Shown piece by piece: positions 9,084 through 17,222 of a stretch of 62,915 nucleotides of DNA. The notes beneath the pieces were generated by a model. It was given only the letters and a program-made list of their open reading frames with translations. It searched no databases and was not told the DNA's origin. The position numbers and the translations under genes were made by a program. The DNA is taken from assembly GCA_964633225.1 (NCBI GenBank), contig CAZWFQ010000017.1:1-62915 (forward strand), written 5' to 3'. This stretch comes from JAKQIM01 sp964633225. GTDB lineage: Bacteria > Chloroflexota > Anaerolineae > Anaerolineales > UBA4823. The stretch's first letter is position 1. The number at the start of each line of letters is the position of its first letter.

Positions 9084-9833
9084 TCACCCGATCTTAGTGC
9101 CGCACTCGGGGCAGAACTTGGCGCCCTTGGCCTCGGCCCCGCACTGCGGGCAGACCCCGGGCGGTGGGGCACTTTCGATCTTGGTGCCGCATTCGGGGCA
9201 GAATTTGGCGCCCAGGGTCGGCTTGCCGCACTTGGGGCAGGCGTCGCTGGCGGGCTGGATCATGGGCGTGCCGCATTCCGGGCAGAACTTGGTGCCGGGC
9301 GCAGCCAGGGTGCCATCCTGGGGGCAGCGGGCGGTGGCAGCCGAGGCGCGCTTGGCGGCCTCGCCCACCTGCTTCACAGCCGCACCCAGGCCAAACACAT
9401 TGGCAAAGCCCTGGATGACCGCCCCGGCCTGCTCGGCCTTGGCCTGGGCCACTTCGTTGCGGCGCGGGGAATCTTCATTGCAGAAACCGTTCTTCTCATC
9501 CCAATCTGACAGGCACACAATGCGCAGGCAGGTGGGGCACTCGCGGAAGTTGACCTTCACCTGAGTCCAGGCTTTCTCAAGCTGTTGGGGGTTCAGGTTG
9601 CGAGAATAGCGCGGGTCTTCGCCGGTCACGTTGTTGGCAATTGCCCCGCCCACCAATGGAATATTGCGTAAAAGCCCACCCATCGCCTGCTTGCCAATAT
9701 CCTTGGCAATGGTGCTGGCAACTTCGGGCTGGCTGCGATATTCTCGATCGCAGGATTCGCAGTAGAACACGGCATAAGGGCCAATCCCATCGTTGCGAAT
9801 ATCGTAGCGTGGCATTCGGGTTGGTTCTGGCAT
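9084..9833 (-). CDS. Multi-zinc-ribbon protein
   Basis: A 249-residue soluble protein. An N-terminal CESC pair and a CPTC...C segment (about 105-125) form one ribbon. The C-terminal 85 residues contain repeated CPxCG/CPECGTK ribbons (KFCPECGTPM, KFCPECGTKI twice) of the double-zinc-ribbon type. The middle has a Gly/Ala-rich segment that could touch membrane (GGLLRNIPLVGGAIANNV). AGAAAGGA lies before the ATG. Such proteins usually mediate protein or nucleic-acid contacts. The gene stands alone between intergenic stretches, so no function is assigned. Confidence 0.75.
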   Translation of the reverse strand: MPEPTRMPRYDIRNDGIGPYAVFYCESCDREYRSQPEVASTIAKDIGKQAMGGLLRNIPLVGGAIANNVTGEDPRYSRNLNPQQLEKAWTQVKVNFRECPTCLRIVCLSDWDEKNGFCNEDSPRRNEVAQAKAEQAGAVIQGFANVFGLGAAVKQVGEAAKRASAATARCPQDGTLAAPGTKFCPECGTPMIQPASDACPKCGKPTLGAKFCPECGTKIESAPPPGVCPQCGAEAKGAKFCPECGTKIG

Positions 9834-9940
9834 TTCTGTATCCTTTCTCTAATTGAAGAATTCGCGTACAGGCCGCTTAAGTTTGAAGCTGTCTTTCTAA
9901 AAGCCAATACAATTCTACTACCTTTAAGCCAAACCTAAAA

Positions 9941-9954
9941 TATAATGATGACAT
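9941..9954 (+). promoter_or_regulatory. TATAAT box eight bases before an ATG
   Basis: A consensus TATAAT at 9941-9946 leaves only eight bases before the ATG at 9955. Transcription would start at or within a few bases of the codon, giving a leaderless mRNA. No Shine-Dalgarno sequence is present. Confidence 0.55.
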
Positions 9955-10728
9955 ATGGCCACTGACTATACCCTCTCACTTCAAAAGGTCCTACTAACCC
10001 AGCAGGCCGTTCAAGATCTTCACCCATTTCTCGAAAAGGCCTTTCCCATCGCCATTATCGAGAAGGATTGCTTCTTGATCCACGATCTCGATGCACTGAC
10101 CAAAACGTACACCCTGGTGCAAGAAGCCCCCATACCCATGCCCATCCCGCAAGGCGTGCGGGCGGCTTTTCCGCTCGAAAGCTACCAGGGCCGGGCGGCC
10201 TGTGTCGTTACCGGCGACGTATTCGATGAACCGGCGGGCTGTGTCACCATCTTCCACGAATTCATCCACTGCCAGCAGTTCGAGACCTGCGAACAAAAGG
10301 TGAAGCAAAGCCTGGGCGTGGCCCGCAAAGCCCAGGCCGCCAACGATTACATGTGGGAGCTGAACCACCCATTCCCCTATCCCAACCCTGCCTTTGTGCA
10401 GGTTTACACGGCTTTCCTGGCAGCCGCCGGGCTGGATGAAATCAGGCCCCTGCGCCGGCAGTTGAAAGACTTGCTAAAGGCAGAAGATTACGAATATATG
10501 GTCTGGCAAGAATGGAAAGAGGGCTTTGCGCGCTGGATCGAGAACCGCCTTTGCCGGCGACTGGGCTTGCCCGAAAATACCGGCGGCCAAGGCCAGCCCT
10601 TCAGCCGGGTGAGCTTCTACGCCGGCGGCGCACATTACATCCAAACCCTGGAAGAACAAGAACCCGAGTTGGTCAACGATATCGAGCGGCTGTTCGAACG
10701 ACTTTACACTCCATCACCCAGTGCGTGA
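9955..10728 (+). CDS. Putative zinc metallopeptidase (HEFIH)
   Basis: A 257-residue soluble protein without signal peptide. It has a zincin motif HEFIH (H101, E102, H105) after a hydrophobic strand (CVTIF) and, about 85 residues later, WKEGFARWIENRL, whose E189 or E196 could be the third zinc ligand as in gluzincins. I do not recognise the family. Compact size and a cytoplasmic location suggest a housekeeping or stress peptidase. A TATAAT eight bases upstream suggests leaderless expression. Confidence 0.6.
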   Translation: MATDYTLSLQKVLLTQQAVQDLHPFLEKAFPIAIIEKDCFLIHDLDALTKTYTLVQEAPIPMPIPQGVRAAFPLESYQGRAACVVTGDVFDEPAGCVTIFHEFIHCQQFETCEQKVKQSLGVARKAQAANDYMWELNHPFPYPNPAFVQVYTAFLAAAGLDEIRPLRRQLKDLLKAEDYEYMVWQEWKEGFARWIENRLCRRLGLPENTGGQGQPFSRVSFYAGGAHYIQTLEEQEPELVNDIERLFERLYTPSPSA

Positions 10729-10750
10729 TCATCGGCGATCAAAGGAACTT

Positions 10751-11326
10751 TCACATTCTTTCTGCTTTCCGTTTGATCGCCCTCAGCCACAGGATACGGA
10801 TGAAGCCGCTCCCCATTGAGATCAGCCGCCAGTAGAAAGCAAACTTCCGGCACGTTCGAGGGTCTGAGGCATGGATGCGGGTCTCGGTAGAACAACGCAC
10901 ATGCCCGGCATCCACCTCGGTCACAGCCAGGTTTGCCCCTACCTTGGCGAAGTCGGGATGATCGAAAGCCAGGAATTCTTGCGCCGATGCCACCTTGGGG
11001 CCATCTCCCCCTACAGGTTTCCAAAATTGGCCGATCAATCCGAACACGATCTCACGCGTGGGCTCTTCTGCCAGGGCAATGAAGCCGCCCTCATACAGTT
11101 GTTCCAAAAAAGGTTTCTGGCTGGTTGTATGCGGAGAATCCTTGCCCATGATGGTTGCCGGTAAATTGCGGATTCCCAAAAGCCAAAAAATCCAGGGGGA
11201 TAACTCGGCTGGGGTGAGGCTTTTCATGGCAGAGAACACCTTCTCTGGGGGCGCATGAACGGCCACAGAATGAAGCTCGTTAAATTCATAAACCGGCAAG
11301 TATTGGTCTAGCAGCATCTTTTCCAT
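10751..11326 (-). CDS. SRPBCC-like protein
   Basis: A 191-residue protein whose pattern (EFNELHSVAVHAPPEKVFSA near residues 14-33, then hydrophobic strands and a C-terminal basic helix) matches the SRPBCC/START-like fold, which binds hydrophobic ligands. It starts 12 bases after the polyprenyl synthase stop, with GGAGAAAG upstream. It is therefore the last gene of an operon with the synthase and the GbsR-like regulator, and may bind an isoprenoid or lipid. That link is inference. Confidence 0.6.
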   Translation of the reverse strand: MEKMLLDQYLPVYEFNELHSVAVHAPPEKVFSAMKSLTPAELSPWIFWLLGIRNLPATIMGKDSPHTTSQKPFLEQLYEGGFIALAEEPTREIVFGLIGQFWKPVGGDGPKVASAQEFLAFDHPDFAKVGANLAVTEVDAGHVRCSTETRIHASDPRTCRKFAFYWRLISMGSGFIRILWLRAIKRKAERM

Positions 11327-11338
11327 GGCCTCTTTCTC

Positions 11339-12301
11339 CTACACGCGCACAATCGATTGCGCCAGCTCTGCCAACTCCTGGCGCTCAGGGGTGTTGGGCA
11401 AGAAGGCCAGGGCAGCTAGGCCGCGCTGCACGAATGCTTCTGCCTCCTGCAGGGCCTGGCGGGTGGCCCCATTTTTGCGGATATCCGCCACGAGGATGTC
11501 AAACTCAGCCTGGCGAGCTTTCTTGCTCTTGGCCTGCCCGGCCAGGCAGGCCAATGGATCTCCGGGGTGGGTTTCGAAATAACATAAGGCCGGCAGGGTA
11601 ACCATCCCCTGGCGCAGATCGCTGCCGGTCGGTTTGCCCAGCACGGCCGGATCCCCGGTGAAATCCAGGATATCATCCACGATCTGGAAGGCCATCCCGA
11701 TCTGGTAGCCGAACTGGCGGGCATGCGCCACCGCCCCCTCACCCACGGGGCTCAACAATGCCGCTGCCCCTGTCGCCAGCTCGAACATCGAAGCCGTTTT
11801 GGCAAAGATGCGCTGGAAATATTCTTCTCGGCTGGGAATGTGCCCTTTCCGGGTTGCCTGGGTCAATTCCCCTTGTGTCATGGTTACCAATGTCTCGGCA
11901 AACAGGCGCATCACGGCGTTCGAGCCGGTCTCAGAGGCCAGCCTGGCAGCTTTGGCAAAGCCAAAATCACCGGTCAGGACGGTGATACTGGTTGAATAGT
12001 GGGCGTTCAGCGTGGGGATGCCCCGCCGCAGCAAGGCATGATCCACCAGGTCATCATGGATCAGCGTAGCGGTGTGCAAGAGCTCAATCGCCGCCGCCAG
12101 AATGACCAGCTTCTGGCGATTGGCGCCCAACATGCCCCCGGTGAGCAGCGCCAGCCTGGGCCGGATGCGCTTGCCGCCCGAGGCGATCAATTGATACAGC
12201 CCGGCTGCCGGACCAGAACGCCCGCTTTCCACCTGCGTGGCAATCAGTGCTTCAACTTCTCGAAGGCGCTCTTGGATAGAGTTAGCAAAAGTAAGGTTCA
12301 T
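11339..12301 (-). CDS. Polyprenyl diphosphate synthase
   Basis: A 320-residue trans-prenyltransferase. It has the first Asp-rich motif (IHDDLVD, D83-D84-D87) followed by LRRG, the second (VDDILD, D209-D210-D213), and the N-terminal GGKRIRPRL segment that binds diphosphate. Size and motifs fit medium- or long-chain enzymes such as heptaprenyl or octaprenyl diphosphate synthase, which supply quinone side chains. AAAGGAG precedes the ATG. It lies between a GbsR-like regulator and an SRPBCC-like gene on the same strand. Chain length cannot be decided by eye. Confidence 0.85.
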   Translation of the reverse strand: MNLTFANSIQERLREVEALIATQVESGRSGPAAGLYQLIASGGKRIRPRLALLTGGMLGANRQKLVILAAAIELLHTATLIHDDLVDHALLRRGIPTLNAHYSTSITVLTGDFGFAKAARLASETGSNAVMRLFAETLVTMTQGELTQATRKGHIPSREEYFQRIFAKTASMFELATGAAALLSPVGEGAVAHARQFGYQIGMAFQIVDDILDFTGDPAVLGKPTGSDLRQGMVTLPALCYFETHPGDPLACLAGQAKSKKARQAEFDILVADIRKNGATRQALQEAEAFVQRGLAALAFLPNTPERQELAELAQSIVRV

Positions 12302-12320
12302 GAACGCCGCTCCTTTGTAA

Positions 12321-12350
12321 CGGTTATTTCGGTAACAATCGAAATAACCG
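12321..12350 (-). promoter_or_regulatory. Palindromic operator candidate before the polyprenyl synthase gene
   Basis: Inverted repeat with 11-bp arms (CGGTTATTTCG at 12321-12331, CGAAATAACCG at 12340-12350). It also contains two same-direction CGGTWA copies nine bases apart (CGGTTA, CGGTAA). It has no T-run, so it is not a simple terminator. Similar CGGTWA pairs lie upstream of the regulator gene. Confidence 0.5.
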
Positions 12351-12372
12351 GCGAAAAAAAATTTTTGACTGG

Positions 12373-12906
12373 TTAATCAGGTACGATGCCCAATACCTTG
12401 CGCACCAGGTCACCCAGCTTGGCGATGCGGACGATCTTCTTGGTAGGAACTTGTTGAACTTGTGTGTAAAGCGTAGAGGCTGTTTCAAAGAAATCGAGCA
12501 TTCTGACCATCTTTTCCTGTGACCGGGCATCTTCCGCATCCTGATCGAGCCCATCCACAATCTCACGCAGCACTTCCAGGGTGGGATCCAGCTCGCGCTG
12601 CTTGCGCCGGTCGACGATTATGCGGAACATCTCCCACACATCGCCCACCGCTTCGAAATAATCGGTGCGGTCTCCCAGGTGGTGGACGATGTTGATCAGT
12701 CCCCAGCTTTGCAATTCGCGCAGGCCTGCGCTGACCGTCGAACGGGCCACAGCCAGCTTCTGGCTGATCTGCTCAGCGTTGAGCGGCTCAGGAGAGATGT
12801 AAAGCAGGGCATGAATCTGGGCAACGGTGCGGTTGATGCCCCAGCGCTCTCCCATTTCCCCCCAGTGTAAGATAAATTTTTGTGTCATCGGCGTCAGTTC
12901 AGGCAT
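12373..12906 (-). CDS. GbsR/MarR-type transcriptional regulator
   Basis: A 177-residue winged-helix protein. The helix-turn-helix lies at about 40-75 (LNAEQISQKLAVARSTVSAGLRELQSWGLI), followed by the wing and a C-terminal helical dimer region (about 100-150). The WGIN/RTVAQIHALLYIS opening is typical of the GbsR branch of the MarR superfamily. It is first in an operon with the polyprenyl synthase and SRPBCC-like genes. Similar repeats in front of both the regulator and the synthase suggest autoregulation and direct control of the synthase. The ligand is unknown. Confidence 0.8.
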   Translation of the reverse strand: MPELTPMTQKFILHWGEMGERWGINRTVAQIHALLYISPEPLNAEQISQKLAVARSTVSAGLRELQSWGLINIVHHLGDRTDYFEAVGDVWEMFRIIVDRRKQRELDPTLEVLREIVDGLDQDAEDARSQEKMVRMLDFFETASTLYTQVQQVPTKKIVRIAKLGDLVRKVLGIVPD

Positions 12907-12920
12907 ATTTCACTCATTTC

Positions 12921-12947
12921 AGTTATAACCGATATTACCGTAATAAA
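12921..12947. promoter_or_regulatory. CGGTWA repeat pair upstream of the GbsR-like gene
   Basis: Read on the minus strand, the stretch contains CGGTAAT and CGGTTAT nine bases apart, the same motif and spacing as the element at 12321-12350. It sits between the GbsR-like gene and the divergent beta-helix gene, just before the latter's TTGTCA box at 12954, so it could affect both. Confidence 0.5.
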
Positions 12948-12953
12948 TGACTT

Positions 12954-12982
12954 TTGTCAAGCAGTACAGACAGATTTATAAT
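12954..12982 (+). promoter_or_regulatory. Strong promoter, leaderless spacing
   Basis: TTGTCA (12954-12959), a 17-bp spacer and TATAAT (12977-12982) form a near-consensus housekeeping promoter. Only seven bases separate the -10 box from the ATG at 12990, so the transcript should start at or next to the start codon. Confidence 0.7.
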
Positions 12983-12989
12983 ATCAATC

Positions 12990-15449
12990 ATGAAACCTGC
13001 CCGCGCCTATCGCCTGCTCTGTCTCTTGCTATGCCTTGCCATCCTGCTGGGCATCACTGCCCCGGGTAAGGCCCTGACAGGCACAACTTATTATGTTTCC
13101 AGCTCGCTTGGAGCGGACTCGAACGACGGCCTATCCGAAGATGAGCCCTTTGCCACGCTTGGCAAGGTGAACGGGCTGGCCCTGCAGCCCGGCGACCAGG
13201 TGCGGTTCAGGTGCGGCGACACCTGGAACGCCGAGCAATTGGTGCTCACCAGGTCTGGAACCGAGGCTGCGCCGATCATTTTTGGATCTTACCCTGAGGG
13301 CTGCACGGACAAACCGGCTTTTTCGGGCTCGCGGCCGGTCACCGGCTGGGCAGGAGAACCCGGCCCGCTCTATTGGGCTGACCTTCCCGAAGCCGAATTT
13401 CCCATGGGCATCAATCAACTCTTCCAAGATGGGCAACGCTTGAGGCTGGGACGCTGGCCTAACCTGGATGCCGGCAGCGGCGGGTACAGCTTCGTAGACA
13501 GCCACAGCGCAGGCGGCAGCCAGCTTGGCGACAACGATCTGCCCGACCTCAATTGGAGCGGCGCCACCATCCATATCAAGAACATCCGCTGGTCTATGCT
13601 CAACCGCCTGGTGACCAGCTCCAGCGTGCATACGCTGAACCTCAACCAGGGGCTATCCTGCCTGGTATCGGGTTGGGGCACCTGCGCCGGGTGGGGTTAT
13701 TTCATCAATAATCATCTCAATACGTTGGACCAGGACGGAGAATGGTATTACGACCCGGCTACCAGGCGGGTCTACCTGTACACCACCGCGGGCGTGCCGT
13801 CTGGCATTGAGGGCTCTGTCATCCTGGAGCAGGCCGATCCCCTGCGCCACGGCGGCATCATGCTGAGTGCGGGGGGGGCCACGGCTTACGTGATGATCGA
13901 CAATCTCGAGATCAAGAACTGGTTCAACCACGGCATCAGCACGCCGGGCGGCATGAATGGCGACATCTACCACGATATCACCGTTCAGAACGTGAGCATC
14001 ACAAACCCTGACAGCATGGGGGTCAACCTGAGCAGCTGGCTCCAAAGGCCATCCAACGGCCGCCAAGGCCTGCGCGGCGGGTATAACATGTTCTTTGCCA
14101 ACAACCTCATCGATGGGGCCAACCATTTTGGGGTGAGCGGGTATTTTGCCGCCTCGACCTTCGAAGGCAACACGATCCAGAACATTGCCCTGGTCGAGAA
14201 CCTGGGGCAATCTGGCATGGGCTGCGGCATCACGGCGGGTGAATGCACCGAAAATGGGGATGGGCTGCGCATCAGGCTCTACGATGAGCGCGATTCAGGT
14301 TATGGCAACACCCTGCGCTACAACCGCTTTGAGCGCATTGGCTACAACGGCGTGGATGTGTTTGGGCCGGGCACCACCCTGGAGATGAACTTTATCACCC
14401 AGGCCTGTTATTCAAAAGCCGACTGCGGCGCGGTGCGCACCTTCGGCAGAGACAGCTTATCTGCCACCACGGTCTATGACATCCGCATTATTGACAACGT
14501 CATCGTAGATATCCCGGGCAACGTAGATGGCTGTCACGCCTCGCGCGCCGCCTTTGGCATGGGGCTGTACATCGACCATTACTCGCGCAATGTAGAGGTC
14601 AGCGGGAACACGATCATCAGCACCACCATCGGCGGCATCTCGTTCCAGCGTTCCACCGGGCAGATCGTAAACAACACGGTCTTCAACGCCTCCTCGGGGA
14701 CAGAATTCAGCGGGCAGGTGAACCTGGGCGCCAGCGATACCAGGGTCACCATGACCGGCAACACCCTGTTTGGCCTGGGTCCAAGGGCCTGGACGCTGTA
14801 TGCCTACAGCCCGGCCAACCTGGAGGCCTCTGACCACAATCGCTTCTTCCATCCCTACCAGGATGAGCACATTGCCTACGGCGGCGCGTGGACTCGCCTG
14901 ACCTTTGCAGAATGGCAGGCCTTCAGCGGCCTGGACGGCAACTCCCAGACCAATTGGTTCACCCAGCCGCTGGGAGAGGCGGCGCGCGCCCGCATCGTTT
15001 ACAATGCCGGGCGCAACCCGATCAGCATTGACCTGGGCAGCCGGCAATACCTGGACCTGGATCAAAACCCCGTGCCTGGCAGCCTGGTGCTGCCGGCTTT
15101 CAGTTCCAGGATCCTGGTGGATAACGGCCCGGCACCCCTGACACTGCTCAGCATTCACCCGGCCCTATCGGCCGTGGAGGATGCTGCTGCTTTCACGCTG
15201 ACCGTGAGCGGCCACAGCTTCACCCCCTCCAGCGTGGTACGCTGGAACGGCAGCCCGCGCTCGACCACCTTCATCAGCACCTCGCGCCTGAGCGCAAGCA
15301 TCACTGCCAGCGATGTGAGCGCGCTGGGCCAATTCCCGGTCACAGTCTACGACCCAGAGCCCGCCCCCTCTGGCACAGAGACAACAGCCATCTTCTTCCA
15401 TGTTGTAGAAACGGTGTTCGATCTTTACCTGCCATTGGTCGGCAAATGA
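12990..15449 (+). CDS. Secreted right-handed parallel beta-helix protein
   Basis: An 819-residue exported protein. The first 30 residues are a signal peptide (LLCLLLCLAILLGI). The segment YYVSSSLGADSNDGLSEDEP is the usual opening of pectate-lyase-like beta-helix proteins. Residues about 280-620 carry beta-helix coils rich in Asn and Gly (NVSITN, NNLIDG, GNTI). Near the C-terminus is an IPT/TIG-like domain (SIHPALSAVEDAAAFTLTVS), and the chain ends in LYLPLVGK. The start is placed at ATG 12990 because the longer frame uses TTG inside the promoter. It probably acts on, or binds, extracellular polysaccharide. Confidence 0.8.
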   Translation: MKPARAYRLLCLLLCLAILLGITAPGKALTGTTYYVSSSLGADSNDGLSEDEPFATLGKVNGLALQPGDQVRFRCGDTWNAEQLVLTRSGTEAAPIIFGSYPEGCTDKPAFSGSRPVTGWAGEPGPLYWADLPEAEFPMGINQLFQDGQRLRLGRWPNLDAGSGGYSFVDSHSAGGSQLGDNDLPDLNWSGATIHIKNIRWSMLNRLVTSSSVHTLNLNQGLSCLVSGWGTCAGWGYFINNHLNTLDQDGEWYYDPATRRVYLYTTAGVPSGIEGSVILEQADPLRHGGIMLSAGGATAYVMIDNLEIKNWFNHGISTPGGMNGDIYHDITVQNVSITNPDSMGVNLSSWLQRPSNGRQGLRGGYNMFFANNLIDGANHFGVSGYFAASTFEGNTIQNIALVENLGQSGMGCGITAGECTENGDGLRIRLYDERDSGYGNTLRYNRFERIGYNGVDVFGPGTTLEMNFITQACYSKADCGAVRTFGRDSLSATTVYDIRIIDNVIVDIPGNVDGCHASRAAFGMGLYIDHYSRNVEVSGNTIISTTIGGISFQRSTGQIVNNTVFNASSGTEFSGQVNLGASDTRVTMTGNTLFGLGPRAWTLYAYSPANLEASDHNRFFHPYQDEHIAYGGAWTRLTFAEWQAFSGLDGNSQTNWFTQPLGEAARARIVYNAGRNPISIDLGSRQYLDLDQNPVPGSLVLPAFSSRILVDNGPAPLTLLSIHPALSAVEDAAAFTLTVSGHSFTPSSVVRWNGSPRSTTFISTSRLSASITASDVSALGQFPVTVYDPEPAPSGTETTAIFFHVVETVFDLYLPLVGK

Positions 15450-15488
15450 AAAGCTCGCCGGCTCAAAAATCTTTCCCAGGATGATGAC

Positions 15489-16385
15489 ATGCCAATCAAT
15501 ACGACCCACACTGGCACAACCTCGCAGAGCAAGCCCATGCAGGGCAAGACCTGCCTCGTAACCGGGGCGGCATCGGGCATTGGCGCGGTCACAGCCCGGG
15601 CGCTGGCAGAGCAAGGCGCGGCGCTGGTGTTGGTGGACCGCGATGAACAAAAGGGCCTGCTCACCAGCCAGCAGATCCAGCAGCAGACCGGCAACCCGGC
15701 GGTGGAATTCGTGCCAGCAGACTTATCTTCGCAGGCCGAGATCCGCCAACTGGCACAGCACTTCAAGAGCCGCTACCAGCGCCTGGATGTGCTGGTGAAC
15801 AATGCCGGGGCCATGTTCGCCCAACGTCAGGAGAGCGTAGATGGGCTGGAGATGACCTTTGCCTTGAATTACCTGGGGTATTTCTTGCTGGCAAACCTGC
15901 TGCTCGACACCCTCAAAGCTAGCGCACCCGCCCGCATCATCAACGTGTCATCTCGCTCGCATGCCAGGGCAAAGATCAATTTCGACGACCTGCAAAGCCG
16001 CTCGAATTACGAAGGGTTGAAGGCCTATGCGCACTCGAAGTTGGCGATCGTGCTGTTCACCTACGAGCTGGCACGGCGGCTGGAAGGCAGCGGGGTGACG
16101 GCCAACACATTGCATCCGGGCATCGTGGCCACCAACTTCTCTAAGAACAACCATGGAGGCGACGGCCTGGCCGGCCTGGCGATGCGCCTGTTCCGCTTCG
16201 CCTTCCTCAGCCCTGAGCAGGGCGCCCAGACCAGCATTTACCTGGCCACATCACCACAGGTGGCGGGCATGAGCGGCAAATACTTTGTCAAGTGCAAGGC
16301 CGTGCGCTCAGCCCCGGCATCTTATGATGCTGCCACGGCCGGGCGCTTGTGGCAGGCCAGCCTGGAATTGACCGGGTTAGCCTGA
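15489..16385 (+). CDS. Short-chain dehydrogenase/reductase, retinol-dehydrogenase-like
   Basis: A 298-residue classical SDR. TGAASGIG (25-32) binds the nucleotide, NNAG (104-107) stabilises the sheet, and S154/S155, Y180 and K184 form the catalytic set (YAHSK). The LHPGIVATNF segment and overall spacing match the retinol-dehydrogenase/WWOX-like branch. It follows the beta-helix gene after 39 bases, with AGGATGA before the ATG. It probably reduces a lipid or aromatic carbonyl in the cytoplasm; the substrate is unknown. Confidence 0.85.
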   Translation: MPINTTHTGTTSQSKPMQGKTCLVTGAASGIGAVTARALAEQGAALVLVDRDEQKGLLTSQQIQQQTGNPAVEFVPADLSSQAEIRQLAQHFKSRYQRLDVLVNNAGAMFAQRQESVDGLEMTFALNYLGYFLLANLLLDTLKASAPARIINVSSRSHARAKINFDDLQSRSNYEGLKAYAHSKLAIVLFTYELARRLEGSGVTANTLHPGIVATNFSKNNHGGDGLAGLAMRLFRFAFLSPEQGAQTSIYLATSPQVAGMSGKYFVKCKAVRSAPASYDAATAGRLWQASLELTGLA

Positions 16386-16415
16386 AAAGATAGGCCTGGT
16401 AAATCCCAATTTTGA

Positions 16416-16427
16416 TATAATGTAAGC
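16416..16427 (+). promoter_or_regulatory. TATAAT six bases before an ATG
   Basis: A consensus TATAAT at 16416-16421 sits six bases before the rhomboid ATG (16428), with no Shine-Dalgarno sequence. This is the expected arrangement for leaderless transcription starting at the A of ATG. Confidence 0.65.
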
Positions 16428-17102
16428 ATGATTCCTATTCGCGATGACACCCCCACCCGGCGCGTGCCGGTCGTTAATTACATCTTGATCGCTGCCAATA
16501 TCCTGGTGTTTGCGCTCATGTGGCTGGCCGGGAACGCGCAAGAAAGCCTGGTCTATGAGTTTGCCATGATCCCAGCCAACTTCAGCAACGGCATAGGCCT
16601 GGCAGATATCGGCGACATCTTCACCAGCATGTTCATGCACGGCGGCCTGGCACATATCGCCGGGAACATGTTGTATTTGTGGATCTTTGGCGATAATATC
16701 GAAGATCGCCTGGGGCCTGTTAAATACCTGGCCTTCTATTTGATCGGCGGCGTGGTGGCTTCTTTGGCCCACCTGTTGACCAACCCGGGCTCGCAGATCC
16801 CCACAGTGGGCGCCAGCGGGGCCATTGCAGCCGTCTTAGGCGCTTACCTGGTACTCTACCCGCGCAGCCGGGTGGCAACCTTCATCCCATTGGGGTACTT
16901 CATGCGCCTGACCATGCTGCCAGCAGTGGTGGTGTTGGGATTATGGTTCGTGATGCAGGTCTTCAGCGGCGTGCTATCCTTGGGCGGCCCAGATGTGGGC
17001 GGGGTGGCCTTTTGGGCGCACGTGGGGGGCTTTGTGGCTGGGGTGCTGATGGCCAAGCTGCTGCCGGCTCAACGCGATCCGTACCGCCAGGTGACCTGGT
17101 AA
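16428..17102 (+). CDS. Rhomboid family intramembrane serine protease
   Basis: A 224-residue, six- to seven-helix membrane protein. The catalytic dyad is S130 (VGASGAIAAVLG) and H198 (AHVGGFVAG). HGGLAHIAGN (71-80) supplies the conserved His and Asn of the oxyanion site. It cleaves single-pass membrane proteins within the bilayer. Leaderless expression is likely. It stands between the SDR gene and the decarboxylase operon, whose start is about 120 bases downstream. Confidence 0.9.
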   Translation: MIPIRDDTPTRRVPVVNYILIAANILVFALMWLAGNAQESLVYEFAMIPANFSNGIGLADIGDIFTSMFMHGGLAHIAGNMLYLWIFGDNIEDRLGPVKYLAFYLIGGVVASLAHLLTNPGSQIPTVGASGAIAAVLGAYLVLYPRSRVATFIPLGYFMRLTMLPAVVVLGLWFVMQVFSGVLSLGGPDVGGVAFWAHVGGFVAGVLMAKLLPAQRDPYRQVTW

Positions 17103-17222
17103 GCTTTCTTCCCCCAACTCATTAATACTCTCACCTCAAACCAGGATGATTGTCACTCTCGCTTTCATCGATATTTGATATGATTGACTTGGTGTGAAAT
17201 CAAGCCCCAAATTGAGGAAATT

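Noticed and set aside
12321..12350. Intrinsic terminator after the GbsR-like gene
   Set aside because: The stem is good, but the minus strand continues with TTACAAAGGAGC rather than a T-run, and a related motif occurs upstream of the regulator.
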